From Mageeibacillus sp. UBA5747 (GTDB lineage: Bacteria > Bacillota > Clostridia > Saccharofermentanales > UBA5734), in contig DIFN01000002.1 in NCBI GenBank assembly GCA_002419145.1, positions 324 through 25,039 on the forward strand: a stretch of DNA of 24,716 nucleotides, in the 5' to 3' direction. A program made the translations under genes and the position numbers. Below, in pieces: positions 14,320-22,123 of this stretch. The notes below the pieces were generated by a model. The model saw nothing but the letters and a program-made list of their open reading frames with translations. It ran no database searches and was not told the DNA's origin. Within the stretch, counting starts at the first letter, position 1; every line of letters begins with the position of its first letter.

Positions 14320-16253
14320 CAGTTTTTTTGCTGCTCGATTTGCTCGAGCAATTCGTTGAGATAGACCCAACGTTCCATGGCATGATCGAGGGCGGCAGAG
14401 GCTGCGGCCAGCTCTTCACCCAGCACCTGGAGACGGACGTAATCAGTGGCAGAATCGTCCATCTGACGCCTCAGGTCATCGCAGGCTGTTTCTAGTGCCG
14501 CAATCTGGGCGTCGATGGTTTCCAGTTCGATTTTTTCGCTCAGCTTGAGTTTCAATTTCTGCACCCGCGCTGGACGTAAGTCTGATGGAGGTCCAGCAAG
14601 AGACTGCCGGCCGGAGGGAACAGATTGGTTGCCCGCAGCATCGCCAGCTTGCAGGTTGGACGTCCGTTTGAGCTCAAGGTAACTGGAAAAATCTCCCTCA
14701 TACTGCCGGATCTGGCCGTCCGGCTCAAAGGCCAGGATACGATCGACCACGCGGTCGAGGAAATAGCGGTCGTGAGAGACCACGATCACCGCCCCGGGGA
14801 AATCCTCCAGGTAATTTTCCAGAATCGACAGGGTCGTGATGTCCAGGTCATTGGTTGGTTCGTCGAGCAGCAGGACGTTGGGTGCGCTCATCAGGATCTT
14901 GAGCAGGAAGAGGCGGCGGCGCTCGCCACCGGATAATTTTCGAACTGGGGTCCACTGCAGGGCCGGAGGGAACAGGAAGCGCTCGCACATCTGAGTGGCA
15001 GACAGTTCGCCGTCGTCAGTCCGGACAATTTCTGCGGCTTCACGGACATATTCGATCACCCGGATATCGGGATCGATGGGCTCGCTGTTCTGAGTGAAAA
15101 AGCCGATTTTGACGGTAATCCCCGCCGCACGGCTGCCCTGGTCAGGCTCAAGCCGTCCAGCCAATAGATTGAGCAGCGTCGTTTTGCCGCAGCCATTGGG
15201 ACCGATCAGACCGAGACGCTCCCCCCGTGCAATGATGTAGGAAAAGTCACGGAACAGGGATTGGCCTCCCCAGGATTTGCTGACCTGGTCCAGTTCAATG
15301 GTTTTGCGGCCGAGCCGGGAACTGACCGTGGCCATTTGGACTGAAGCGTCATTTCGCCTGTTCTCGGATTCATCCAGCACATGAAAACGGTCGATACGAG
15401 CTTTTTGTTTGGTCGAGCGCGCTTTGGCTCCGCGCCGGATCCAGGCCAGCTCGCGCCGCAGGATGTTTTGCCGCTTCTGCTCGCTGGCTTGCTCCTGATC
15501 GATCCGATCCGCCTTGAGTTCGAGATATTTCTCATAGTTGGCCTCATAGCGGTAGAGTTTGTGCTGGTCGATCTCCAGCATGACTTTGGTCACGTTTTCC
15601 AGGAAATAGCGGTCATGGGTGACCATCAGGAGGGCGCCCCGATACCGGAGCAATGCCTGCTCGAGCCAAGCCACGGTCTCGGGGTCAAGATGGTTGGTCG
15701 GTTCGTCCAGAATCAAAAGATCGGCCGGGTTGGCCAGAACACCCGCCAAGGCAACACGCTTTTTCTGCCCGCCGGACAAGGTATCGACGGGCTGGAGGAA
15801 ATCCGTAATCCCCAGCTGGGTGAGGATGGTCTTGATCTCACTTTCCAGGCTCCAGGCATTGACCTCGTCCATCCGGCCCGAAAGCCAGACCAGCCGGTCC
15901 TGGAGAACTGGTTTGTCCGGCTGCCGGGCTAGCTCGGCAGCAGCCTGCTCGTAGTCCCGGATGACTTGCAGCACCGGAGAGTGACCATGCAGAACAGCCT
16001 GGAGAATCATCGTATTGGCCGGAAATACAGGCGACTGGGGTAAATATTCTAAGCTCAGGCCCCGGCTGCGTAAAATATGGCCCTGGTCGAACGGTTCCAA
16101 GCCGGCGACAATCCGCAGCAGCGTGGATTTTCCGGTGCCATTGGCCCCGACAACCCCGATTTTGTCACCCTCGTTGATGGTAAATGAGCAGTTTTCAAAC
16201 AAGACCCTGTCAGCGAAAGCTTTGCTGATCTGATCCACCGTGAGCAAGGTCAT
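14319..16253 (-). CDS. ABC-F family ATPase, Uup/YfmR-like, with C-terminal coiled coil
   Basis: 644 residues with two ABC cassettes and no membrane helices. Cassette 1 has Walker A GANGTGKST at 36-44, signature LSGGQKKR at 159-166 and Walker B ILDEPTNHLD with Glu184. Cassette 2 has GPNGCGKTT at 351-359, LSGGERRR at 440-447 and LLLDEPTNDL with Glu465. The basic, charged inter-domain linker (about 235-300, including RRGAKARSTKQKARIDRF) is the ribosomal P-site tRNA interaction motif of ABC-F proteins. Residues about 563-640 form a coiled coil, as in Uup and YfmR. ABC-F proteins act on stalled ribosomes; some give antibiotic resistance, but this architecture is the housekeeping type. Its ATG overlaps the stop of the 48-codon gene upstream (ATGA) and its stop overlaps the start of the peptidase-like gene. 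Confidence 0.95.
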   Translation of the reverse strand: MTLLTVDQISKAFADRVLFENCSFTINEGDKIGVVGANGTGKSTLLRIVAGLEPFDQGHILRSRGLSLEYLPQSPVFPANTMILQAVLHGHSPVLQVIRDYEQAAAELARQPDKPVLQDRLVWLSGRMDEVNAWSLESEIKTILTQLGITDFLQPVDTLSGGQKKRVALAGVLANPADLLILDEPTNHLDPETVAWLEQALLRYRGALLMVTHDRYFLENVTKVMLEIDQHKLYRYEANYEKYLELKADRIDQEQASEQKRQNILRRELAWIRRGAKARSTKQKARIDRFHVLDESENRRNDASVQMATVSSRLGRKTIELDQVSKSWGGQSLFRDFSYIIARGERLGLIGPNGCGKTTLLNLLAGRLEPDQGSRAAGITVKIGFFTQNSEPIDPDIRVIEYVREAAEIVRTDDGELSATQMCERFLFPPALQWTPVRKLSGGERRRLFLLKILMSAPNVLLLDEPTNDLDITTLSILENYLEDFPGAVIVVSHDRYFLDRVVDRILAFEPDGQIRQYEGDFSSYLELKRTSNLQAGDAAGNQSVPSGRQSLAGPPSDLRPARVQKLKLKLSEKIELETIDAQIAALETACDDLRRQMDDSATDYVRLQVLGEELAAASAALDHAMERWVYLNELLEQIEQQKN

Positions 16254-16396
16254 GACTCAACCTTAAAGCCGAGCGCACGCAGCTTGTCAACCAGCTGGTC
16301 GAGCTCGATTCCTTTCATGAACTCTTTCAACTCCGGAAATTCAGTACACAGGTCATAGATGGACTGGTGCAAAGAAATGGTTTTATGCATGGACAT
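16250..16396 (-). CDS. 48-residue DUF1858-like mini-protein, first gene of the ABC-F operon
   Basis: A short ORF of 48 codons. The ATG at 16396 has AGGGG about 10 bases upstream; a second ATG lies two codons later. The N-terminal part reads HKTISLHQSIYDLCTEFPEL and the C-terminal part KGIELDQLVDKLRALGFKV. Both halves resemble the start and end of the small DUF1858-type helical domain (also found at the front of DUF438 proteins). The middle of that domain, the glycine-rich part with the IPKGA motif, appears to be missing, so this is a shortened form. The stop TGA overlaps the ABC-F ATG (ATGA), so the two are very probably translated together. Coding status is supported by ribosome site, overlap and family resemblance; function is unknown. 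Confidence 0.75.
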   Translation of the reverse strand: MSMHKTISLHQSIYDLCTEFPELKEFMKGIELDQLVDKLRALGFKVES

Positions 16397-16437
16397 TATG
16401 CAATCCCCTCTGGTAGCAGCGAACGGACTCTAGTAGT

Positions 16438-16443
16438 ATTGTA
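16438..16443 (-). promoter_or_regulatory. Possible -10 box for the mini-protein/ABC-F/peptidase operon
   Basis: TACAAT on the minus strand, about 40 bases before the mini-protein start and in the gap between it and the divergent Nudix gene. No convincing -35 box is seen at the right spacing, so the call is weak. Confidence 0.3.
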
Positions 16444-16531
16444 AGCTAAAGTTTATCATCGCACAGAATGGGTCTGATTTCAGTAACTTGCGGCAATACG
16501 GATGATTTCCGGAATACGTGTGGGCTATGAG

Positions 16532-17041
16532 ATGAACATCGAATTGACAACGGATGTATCGGCTATCCCCGATCTCTATTTCAAATATGCAATCCTGGTA
16601 GCCCGCTACCAGGGCCGGTTCGTCTTTGTCCGTCACCGTGAGCGTCAGACGCTGGAGCTGCCGGCAGGCCATCGCGAGCCAGGTGAGCGGATCCGGATGA
16701 CAGCTGATCGCGAACTGCGCGAAGAGACGGGGGCGATGGAGTTTGATCTTCACCCCGTCTTCGTGTTCCGTGTTCCGTCCTATGATGCGCACGGCCAGCG
16801 CACGGACGCTGCTGCCAGTCTGGTGTGCTTTGCCGAGATCAGGACCCTCGGACCGCTCGACCCGGCTTTTGAAATTGCTGAGGTAAAACTCTGCGCAGAT
16901 TTGCCGGAGAACTTGACCTACCCCGAGATCCAGCCGGTCTTGTTCCGCCAGGTGCGGGAATGGCTGGCAGGACACACCATTACGGGACAGAACAGGATGC
17001 CTGATGTAACGATGCACGGGGAATTGGGAGAGTTATCATGA
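16532..17041 (+). CDS. Nudix hydrolase
   Basis: 169 residues from the chosen start. The full Nudix box GX5EX7REUXEEXGU is present, from GHREPGE through RELREETGA, at about residues 46-68. Hydrolyses a nucleoside diphosphate linked to another group, using Mg2+ or Mn2+ bound by the REXXEE glutamates. The substrate cannot be told; the upstream strand FVFVRHRERQTLELP resembles that of small housekeeping family members. Starts are uncertain: ATG 16532 (MNIELT) fits the usual beginning of relatives, while in-frame ATG 16502 would add 10 residues. Neither has a strong ribosome site. The stop codon overlaps the start of the GGDEF gene (ATGA), so the two form a coupled pair. Confidence 0.92.
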   Translation: MNIELTTDVSAIPDLYFKYAILVARYQGRFVFVRHRERQTLELPAGHREPGERIRMTADRELREETGAMEFDLHPVFVFRVPSYDAHGQRTDAAASLVCFAEIRTLGPLDPAFEIAEVKLCADLPENLTYPEIQPVLFRQVREWLAGHTITGQNRMPDVTMHGELGELS

Positions 17042-18759
17042 TGGGACTGCGGCGCAATTTCGCCATTACAGCTTTTCTCATCCTGATGGGGGTCTTAATT
17101 CTGGCTTTGCTTCGTCTTGAAACCCAGTTCGAGTGGGTGAACAGTCAGGCGCAAAAAGGCCAGTTGGACAATCCGATTACACAATCTGAGCAATTAACTG
17201 CTTTGCGAGGGGAGTGGAGCTATTTCCCCAGTCAGCTCGCTGCAGACCTGGTACATGCAGGAGATGACCAGACCTGGGTTGAGGTTGAACATTTATGGCC
17301 GGCCGATCCTGCGACTGGCAATGCCTATGGCTACGCCACGTATCGGCTGACGCTCGAAGGTCTGCGACCTGGCCAGATCTATGGTATCTTTGTCCAGGAC
17401 GAATTCAGCGCTTACCAGTTGACTGTCAATGGGCATCCAGTTGTCAGCAATGGCTCGGTTGCCAGGACGGCTGATGGCTACCAGCCCAGAGTCTTTACCG
17501 ATGTAGGCTTTTTTACTCCAGATGCCTCTGGTCAGGCGGTTCTGGTGATGGAGATTGCTAACTTCACCCGGTCAGCGGGGGGCTTTCTCAATCCACCCGT
17601 TCTGGGTACAGCTATGACGATCGACCATTATTATAACCTCCACCAGGCCTCCGAGGTTTTGATTGTAACCTTTGCCCTGACCTTGGGAATTTTCTTTGCC
17701 CTGCTCAGCCTTTCTCTGAAAGATGGCCGGACGTTCCTGCTGGCCCTCTTTCTATTCCTGATTGCGCTGAGGGCGCTGAGCACCGGGATCCATCTCATCC
17801 AGCATCTGCTGCCGGAACTGCCTCTGCCTCCGATCCTGGTGCTGGAATATGCCAGCGGTTATTTGCTAGCTCCTTTGGCAGGCTTGCTGCTGCATGCTTT
17901 TGGCACCGACGGGTTCCCCAAAATTTTGCTCTGGATCTACCGGGCTTCCATACCAGGCATCCTGCTCTTCACATCGTTAGTGCCCAATTCCGTGCTGGCT
18001 GCCTCTTATCCTGTCTTTCAAATACTCTTGATCCCAGTTGCCCTGCATGTGATCTGGACTTTGTACCGAGGTGTGCGTCAACGGCTAAATGGCATTTCAT
18101 ATATCGTTGCCGGATTCATCATCCTGATCATCGGCACACTGCTCGAGTTCTCACCTTTCCGGACTCGCTACAGCTTGTTTGTTGCTACGCTGCTGTTTGT
18201 CCTGCTTCTATCCGTTTTTGTTGTCGGCCGGCTCGCGTCCCTCCAATCCAGACATGATCGACTGGCCACGGAGGTCCTGACCGACGCTTTGACAGGACTT
18301 GGCAATCGTGCGGCATTGTTCCGCCAGCTCGACCACTGGCAAAAACGCCGGGATCAGGCTTCGCTCGCAATCTTGTTCTGTGATCTTAATCAGTTTAAGG
18401 CGGTCAACGACACCTACGGCCATGCGGTCGGCGACGCCTTGCTGCGCCTTGCTGCAAAACGCCTGCAGGGATGTGTCCGCTCGACAGACCAGGTGTATCG
18501 CGTCGGCGGTGACGAATTTGTCATCCTGGCTGAATTCGAATCAGACGAAGACGCGAAAGGCCTCACAGCTCGGATCAAAGACAGCTTTAGCCAGCCGTTT
18601 GTCATGCAAGAGGTGGAGCTCCGTGTCGGTATCTCGGTTGGGGCTGAGCCTTTTATCCCGGGCCAGGGCACAGCGGACCAAGTGATAAGCCGCAGCGACG
18701 CGCGCATGTACGAAGATAAACGAAGGGGGAGCGTACCAGGAGCAATGGGCGAGCATTAG
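17038..18759 (+). CDS. Membrane diguanylate cyclase: extracellular jelly-roll sensor, 7TM and GGDEF
   Basis: 573 residues. Residues 8-26 form an N-terminal membrane helix. Residues about 50-195 form an outside beta-rich domain (LRGEWSYF, then GYATYRLTLEGL, then YQLTVNGHPV) like the sensory domain of 7TMR-DISM proteins. Seven membrane helices follow at about 205-400. The GGDEF domain (about 410-565) carries an intact GGDEF at 490-494 and the inhibitory RxxD site at Arg481-Asp484, so c-di-GMP synthesis with product inhibition is expected. DGC metal/substrate elements FCDLNQFKAVNDTYGH are present at 447-462. The ATG overlaps the Nudix stop and has GGGAGAG 6 bases upstream. The domain probably senses a sugar or other outside ligand, by analogy with family jelly-roll domains. 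It is the second diguanylate cyclase of this window. Confidence 0.93.
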   Translation: MMGLRRNFAITAFLILMGVLILALLRLETQFEWVNSQAQKGQLDNPITQSEQLTALRGEWSYFPSQLAADLVHAGDDQTWVEVEHLWPADPATGNAYGYATYRLTLEGLRPGQIYGIFVQDEFSAYQLTVNGHPVVSNGSVARTADGYQPRVFTDVGFFTPDASGQAVLVMEIANFTRSAGGFLNPPVLGTAMTIDHYYNLHQASEVLIVTFALTLGIFFALLSLSLKDGRTFLLALFLFLIALRALSTGIHLIQHLLPELPLPPILVLEYASGYLLAPLAGLLLHAFGTDGFPKILLWIYRASIPGILLFTSLVPNSVLAASYPVFQILLIPVALHVIWTLYRGVRQRLNGISYIVAGFIILIIGTLLEFSPFRTRYSLFVATLLFVLLLSVFVVGRLASLQSRHDRLATEVLTDALTGLGNRAALFRQLDHWQKRRDQASLAILFCDLNQFKAVNDTYGHAVGDALLRLAAKRLQGCVRSTDQVYRVGGDEFVILAEFESDEDAKGLTARIKDSFSQPFVMQEVELRVGISVGAEPFIPGQGTADQVISRSDARMYEDKRRGSVPGAMGEH

Positions 18760-18824
18760 GCTGCTGGGTTGTGACAGTTAAACGCCCGCCAGCATCGCTT
18801 CCGTTCTAGCCCCGGGGCTCCTTT

Positions 18825-19331
18825 TCAGGCATTATCTGCTATCAGCTCAATCATTTCTGTCAGCAACGTGTTGATTTGACTCAAGAGCTCAAGCCGTATG
18901 TCCAGGATATCATCCATCGTATCGTAAGCTGATTTGATTTCTTCCAGGGTTGGCGGAGTGCCATCATGTAAAGCGTCGAGCTGATCGCGAATATCACCGT
19001 GTGTACTGCGCAGCTGATCGGCCAGCCCCCTGATCTCCTGGTTGATGGCTTTCAATGCCTCGATATCTTCAGATGTCAAAATGTCGCGATTTTCCTTGAG
19101 CAGCTTGCTCAGCTCGATTCGCAAAGTATTGTTGTCGCGCACCATCCGCTGGCATGCCAACTGTTTATCCAGCATGGCGATGCGCAAATCAAGAATGGCC
19201 TGACGACGCTCAAGCCTTTCAGAACGCAAGATTGAAGTACCTTCAGGCAATGTTGCAGCTGCAACGGGAGCTGAGATGATACTGAGCATGATCAGGGAAA
19301 CAAGTAGAAAACAGGTCATCATTTTTTTCAA
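18825..19331 (-). CDS. Small exported alpha-helical (coiled-coil) protein of unknown function
   Basis: 168 residues. A Lys-rich start is followed by a hydrophobic core and a signal-peptidase-like site near AAA at 24-26, so it is predicted to be exported. The rest is almost all charged helix with heptad-like leucine and isoleucine spacing (for example LRIELSKLLKENRDIL and IRLELLSQINTLLTEMIELI). There is a single short turn, DGTPPTLEE, near 120-130. One Cys is left in the mature part. No known domain is recognised. The start is TTG with AGGAGG 7 bases upstream; the ATG three codons later is an alternative. It is the second gene after the lipoprotein, 28 bases on, and is divergent from a two-component system. 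A Spy/CpxP-like helper role is possible but is only an analogy. Confidence 0.8.
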   Translation of the reverse strand: MKKMMTCFLLVSLIMLSIISAPVAAATLPEGTSILRSERLERRQAILDLRIAMLDKQLACQRMVRDNNTLRIELSKLLKENRDILTSEDIEALKAINQEIRGLADQLRSTHGDIRDQLDALHDGTPPTLEEIKSAYDTMDDILDIRLELLSQINTLLTEMIELIADNA

Positions 19332-19359
19332 AGGTTTTTCCTCCTGACAGTGGGGTTGT

Positions 19360-19689
19360 TTACGCCTCGGGGATGATCAGGCTGGATTCGTCAATGGAAT
19401 CCAGATTATCAACCAAGTTGCCTAGTTCATTGAGTGATTCGATCAATTGGTCGATGTCTTGCCTGTCGTTTATGTTCGAAGTCTGGGATTCTGCTGATTT
19501 TGTCGCTTCTGCCGACTCTGCCAGGGCTTTTGTCGCTTCTGCCGACTCTGCCGGGGCTTTTGTCGCTTCCGAAACCGTTGGAACGGATGATGCCTTGGGT
19601 TGATCCGTTTCGGCAGGCCATCTGCCGCCGCAGCCACTCAGGCCAACGACTAGGATCAAACCGCTGACGAGCCAGGTTGTCTTGCTCAT
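19360..19689 (-). CDS. Small lipoprotein with Ala/Glu-rich tandem repeats
   Basis: 109 residues. A short hydrophobic leader ends in the lipobox LSGC with Cys20, so the protein should be lipid-anchored at the outer face of the membrane. Residues about 38-68 are a low-complexity linker built from near-identical 10-residue units such as ATKALAESAE. The C terminus (about 72-105) is acidic and helical (IDQLIESLNELGNLVDNLDSI). The linker is encoded by a 30-bp tandem DNA repeat. AAGGAGG lies 6 bases before the ATG. It is the first gene of a pair with the exported helical protein and is divergent from an OmpR-type regulator and kinase. No homologous family is recognised. A flexible tether carrying a helical binding segment is a reasonable guess. 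Confidence 0.82.
   Translation of the reverse strand: MSKTTWLVSGLILVVGLSGCGGRWPAETDQPKASSVPTVSEATKAPAESAEATKALAESAEATKSAESQTSNINDRQDIDQLIESLNELGNLVDNLDSIDESSLIIPEA
19501..19570. repeat. 30-bp tandem repeat inside the lipoprotein gene
   Basis: Two 30-base units (19501-19530 and 19531-19560) differ at a single base (CCAGGG versus CCGGGG). A third, partial copy of about 9-10 bases (tgtcgcttc) follows. The period is ten codons, so copy-number change keeps the frame and only alters linker length. Confidence 0.9.
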
Positions 19690-19848
19690 GTAGTGCCTCC
19701 TTGTAAGGTTCTGCCACTATTATCTCACAGCCACCTGACGCAAGATAAGGGATGAGTTGTGGCAAAATTGCGGCAGATATTCGCTGGGAAACTAATAATG
19801 ATATGATGAACGCATCCATCCAAAAGAGGAGGGGTCTTTATCAGCAAG

Positions 19849-20553
19849 TTGATTTATCTGGCCGACGATGAACCGGCGATCCGAGACTTGATCCAGACCT
19901 TTCTGAGCCAAGAAGGGTATGCGGTGCAGGCTTTTGCTGATGGCGATGACCTGATGGCGGCCTTTATCCGCCAGCCAGCTGATCTGGTTATTTTGGACAT
20001 TATGATGCCCGGTACCGATGGCCTTACGCTGTGCAATCAGCTGCGCCAGCGCAGCGCTGTACCGATCATAATTGTTTCAGCGCGTGATTCAGAACTGGAT
20101 CGCATTACCGGTATGACACTTGGATCGGACGATTATTTGACCAAACCGTTTTCGCCAATCGAACTGGTGGCGCGGGTCAAGGCTCTTTTTCGGCGTATGG
20201 CCCTGGATCATGATCAAGGAGCAGTCAGGCTGCTCGTGGTGGGTAATCTGTCCATCAACCGTCAGTCCCGTGTCATCCGCTGTAATGGCGAAATCCTTGA
20301 TGTCACACCGACTGAATATGCCTTTTTGGACTATTTAGCTGACCATGCGGATCGGGCAATTTCGCGTGAGGAACTTTTGCGAAACGTCTGGCAGTTTGAT
20401 TTTGACGTCGATACCCGGGCAACGGACGATCTGGTCAAACGGCTGCGCAAAAAGATAGCGGCAGTTGACAGCAAAATCATGATTGAATCGGTCTGGGGAT
20501 TTGGCTTTCGACTCGTTATAACTGAAGATCTAAAGGAGGTGAGGCGGTCGTGA
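19849..20553 (+). CDS. OmpR-family response regulator
   Basis: 234 residues from the first conventional start, a TTG at 19849. The receiver domain (about 1-115) has the ADDEP acidic pair, phospho-acceptor Asp50 in LVILDIMMPGTDG, the switch Ser in IIIVSARDSE and Lys in LTKPFSP. The C-terminal winged helix (about 130-228) includes DVTPTEYAFLDYLADH and VWGFGFRL. TTG 19849 lies 16 bases from the only good ribosome site (AGGAGG, 19827-19832). An in-frame ATC at 19840 lies 7 bases from it and would start with I/M-S-K-L-I-Y, a typical family beginning; see findings. The stop overlaps the kinase start (GTGA). It is the DNA-binding partner of the kinase downstream and divergent from the lipoprotein pair, which may be a target. 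Confidence 0.93.
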   Translation: MIYLADDEPAIRDLIQTFLSQEGYAVQAFADGDDLMAAFIRQPADLVILDIMMPGTDGLTLCNQLRQRSAVPIIIVSARDSELDRITGMTLGSDDYLTKPFSPIELVARVKALFRRMALDHDQGAVRLLVVGNLSINRQSRVIRCNGEILDVTPTEYAFLDYLADHADRAISREELLRNVWQFDFDVDTRATDDLVKRLRKKIAAVDSKIMIESVWGFGFRLVITEDLKEVRRS

Positions 20554-21965
20554 AAACGATCAGTCAGCGAATTACAAGCCCTTTGATCTGGAATGCCCTG
20601 CTCATTCCACTGGCAATTCTGCTGGTTTTTAACATTGTCCTTCGTCTGACCTGGATCAGGAATGCCCGCAGCGACTTGAAATCAACTTCACTCATGCTGA
20701 CCACACTGGTCCGGGAATCGCTGATTGACCAACCTTTGGCCTTGAACCAATTACCGGCCGCTGCGCTGCAAGAACTCGATACTGTTCGCGCGCTGGTTCG
20801 AACCACAAGCCAGGCCAGCGGTGTGGATATTCTTGTGATCAGCCGAGACGGCCGCATTCTTTTCCCCAACGATGCGGCAGATGGTTTGCCCCAAACAGTT
20901 TCAAGTCGCCTGGCTCGTCGTGTGACTGCTGACTCGCCAGAAAGCCAGATTCAGACGCTCCGGACCCTGTTTGGTGTATATTTTTTCACAAAAGACCTGC
21001 TGTTTGAAAGATTGCCCGAGCACTCCCCTTTGATCGTCTGTGTGGCTGCCTATCATCCCCTGCGCGGTATTTTGCTGACCACCAACCTGATTCTGCTGAC
21101 TATTCTGGCTGCCAGCAGTGGTTTCAGTATTTGGGTAGCCCGGCGCACAGCTGCTAAAATCAGCAATCCGCTCAAGCAACTGGCTGAAACAGCTGGACAA
21201 ATCGGACAAGGCCATTTTATATCTGTCGAGCCCACCACGTTCAGTTGGGAAATTCATCAGCTGCAGGTCAGTCTGAATGACATGGCAAGCCGCCTGGCCA
21301 ACATAAACCACCTGCAAAAATCCTTTATCCAAGATACTTCTCACGAATTTCGTACGCCTTTAATGGTTATTCAAGGCTATGCCGAAGGCCTTGAGCGCGG
21401 CGTTCTGAATGATGCTGCCGGTACTGCTGCCATTATCCGCCAAGAAAGTCAAAAGCTCAGCAAGCTGGTTGATTCTCTGCTCACACTTTCACGGATTGAA
21501 AATCAGGCCGGCCAGACCAGCACAACCACCCTGATGCTTGATAACTGGCTGAAAGACCAAGCTCAAAGATTTCAGACACTAGCCGACCGGTCAGACAAGA
21601 AATTAGTCCTTGCACCTGGCAGCGCCATTCAACTCAATACAAATGAGGCTATGCTTGAAATAATCTTGGGTAATCTGATATCCAATGCCATTCGGTATGC
21701 AGTCAGCCAAGTTTCAATCGCTGCCCAGTCCAACGAACAGGTTGTCACGATCACAGTTTCAGACGACGGGCCTGGCATCACACCGCAAGACCTTCCTCGC
21801 ATTTTCGACCGATTTTATAAAGGCAAAAATGGCCAGACCGGGCTCGGTTTGGCCATAGCCCGCGCGGCAGCTGAAGCGATCGGCGGAACACTAACGGCGA
21901 GAAATAGATCATCTGGTGGCGCTGAGTTTAAACTTGAGCTTAACCATACAACAGAGCGTTGCTAG
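20550..21965 (+). CDS. Sensor histidine kinase
   Basis: 471 residues. Transmembrane helices lie at about 13-33 and 173-196, with an outside domain of about 140 residues between them. The outside domain includes a PAS/Cache-like pattern (VDILVISRDGRILFPN at 92-107). HAMP spans about 197-250. HisKA carries His265 in DTSHEFRTPL, and HATPase_c has Asn379 in NLISNAIRYA, DDGPGI and GQTGLGLAIA. The start is GTG, overlapping the regulator's stop, with AAAGGAGGTGA 10 bases upstream. Forms an operon and surely a pair with the regulator. The signal is unknown; the divergent lipoprotein and exported protein are candidates for modulating it. No terminator with a T tract follows; only small inverted repeats lie downstream (21980-21994 and 22012-22029). 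Confidence 0.95.
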   Translation: MKTISQRITSPLIWNALLIPLAILLVFNIVLRLTWIRNARSDLKSTSLMLTTLVRESLIDQPLALNQLPAAALQELDTVRALVRTTSQASGVDILVISRDGRILFPNDAADGLPQTVSSRLARRVTADSPESQIQTLRTLFGVYFFTKDLLFERLPEHSPLIVCVAAYHPLRGILLTTNLILLTILAASSGFSIWVARRTAAKISNPLKQLAETAGQIGQGHFISVEPTTFSWEIHQLQVSLNDMASRLANINHLQKSFIQDTSHEFRTPLMVIQGYAEGLERGVLNDAAGTAAIIRQESQKLSKLVDSLLTLSRIENQAGQTSTTTLMLDNWLKDQAQRFQTLADRSDKKLVLAPGSAIQLNTNEAMLEIILGNLISNAIRYAVSQVSIAAQSNEQVVTITVSDDGPGITPQDLPRIFDRFYKGKNGQTGLGLAIARAAAEAIGGTLTARNRSSGGAEFKLELNHTTERC

Positions 21966-22050
21966 AAACCGGGGGTATCACGCTATTTAAGCGTAAGCTT
22001 CTCGAGACAAAACGAGTCATTTATCTCGTCCCAGAAACATTCATGGAAAA

Positions 22051-22079
22051 TTGAATATCGACTCGCCCTGTGTTAAAAT
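22051..22079 (+). promoter_or_regulatory. Sigma-A-like promoter of the small membrane protein gene
   Basis: TTGAAT (22051-22056), 17 bases, then TAAAAT (22074-22079), about 45 bases before the ATG at 22124. The spacing is ideal and the boxes are near consensus. Pattern match only. Confidence 0.6.
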
Positions 22080-22123
22080 ATTCACCATAACTAAATAAAC
22101 AAAACCAGAGGGAAGTGGAAATC

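Noticed and set aside
18800..18825. AGCCCCGGGGCT palindrome followed by CCTTTT as a terminator
   Set aside because: The palindrome has no room for a loop; a real hairpin would have only about three pairs, and the T run is short.
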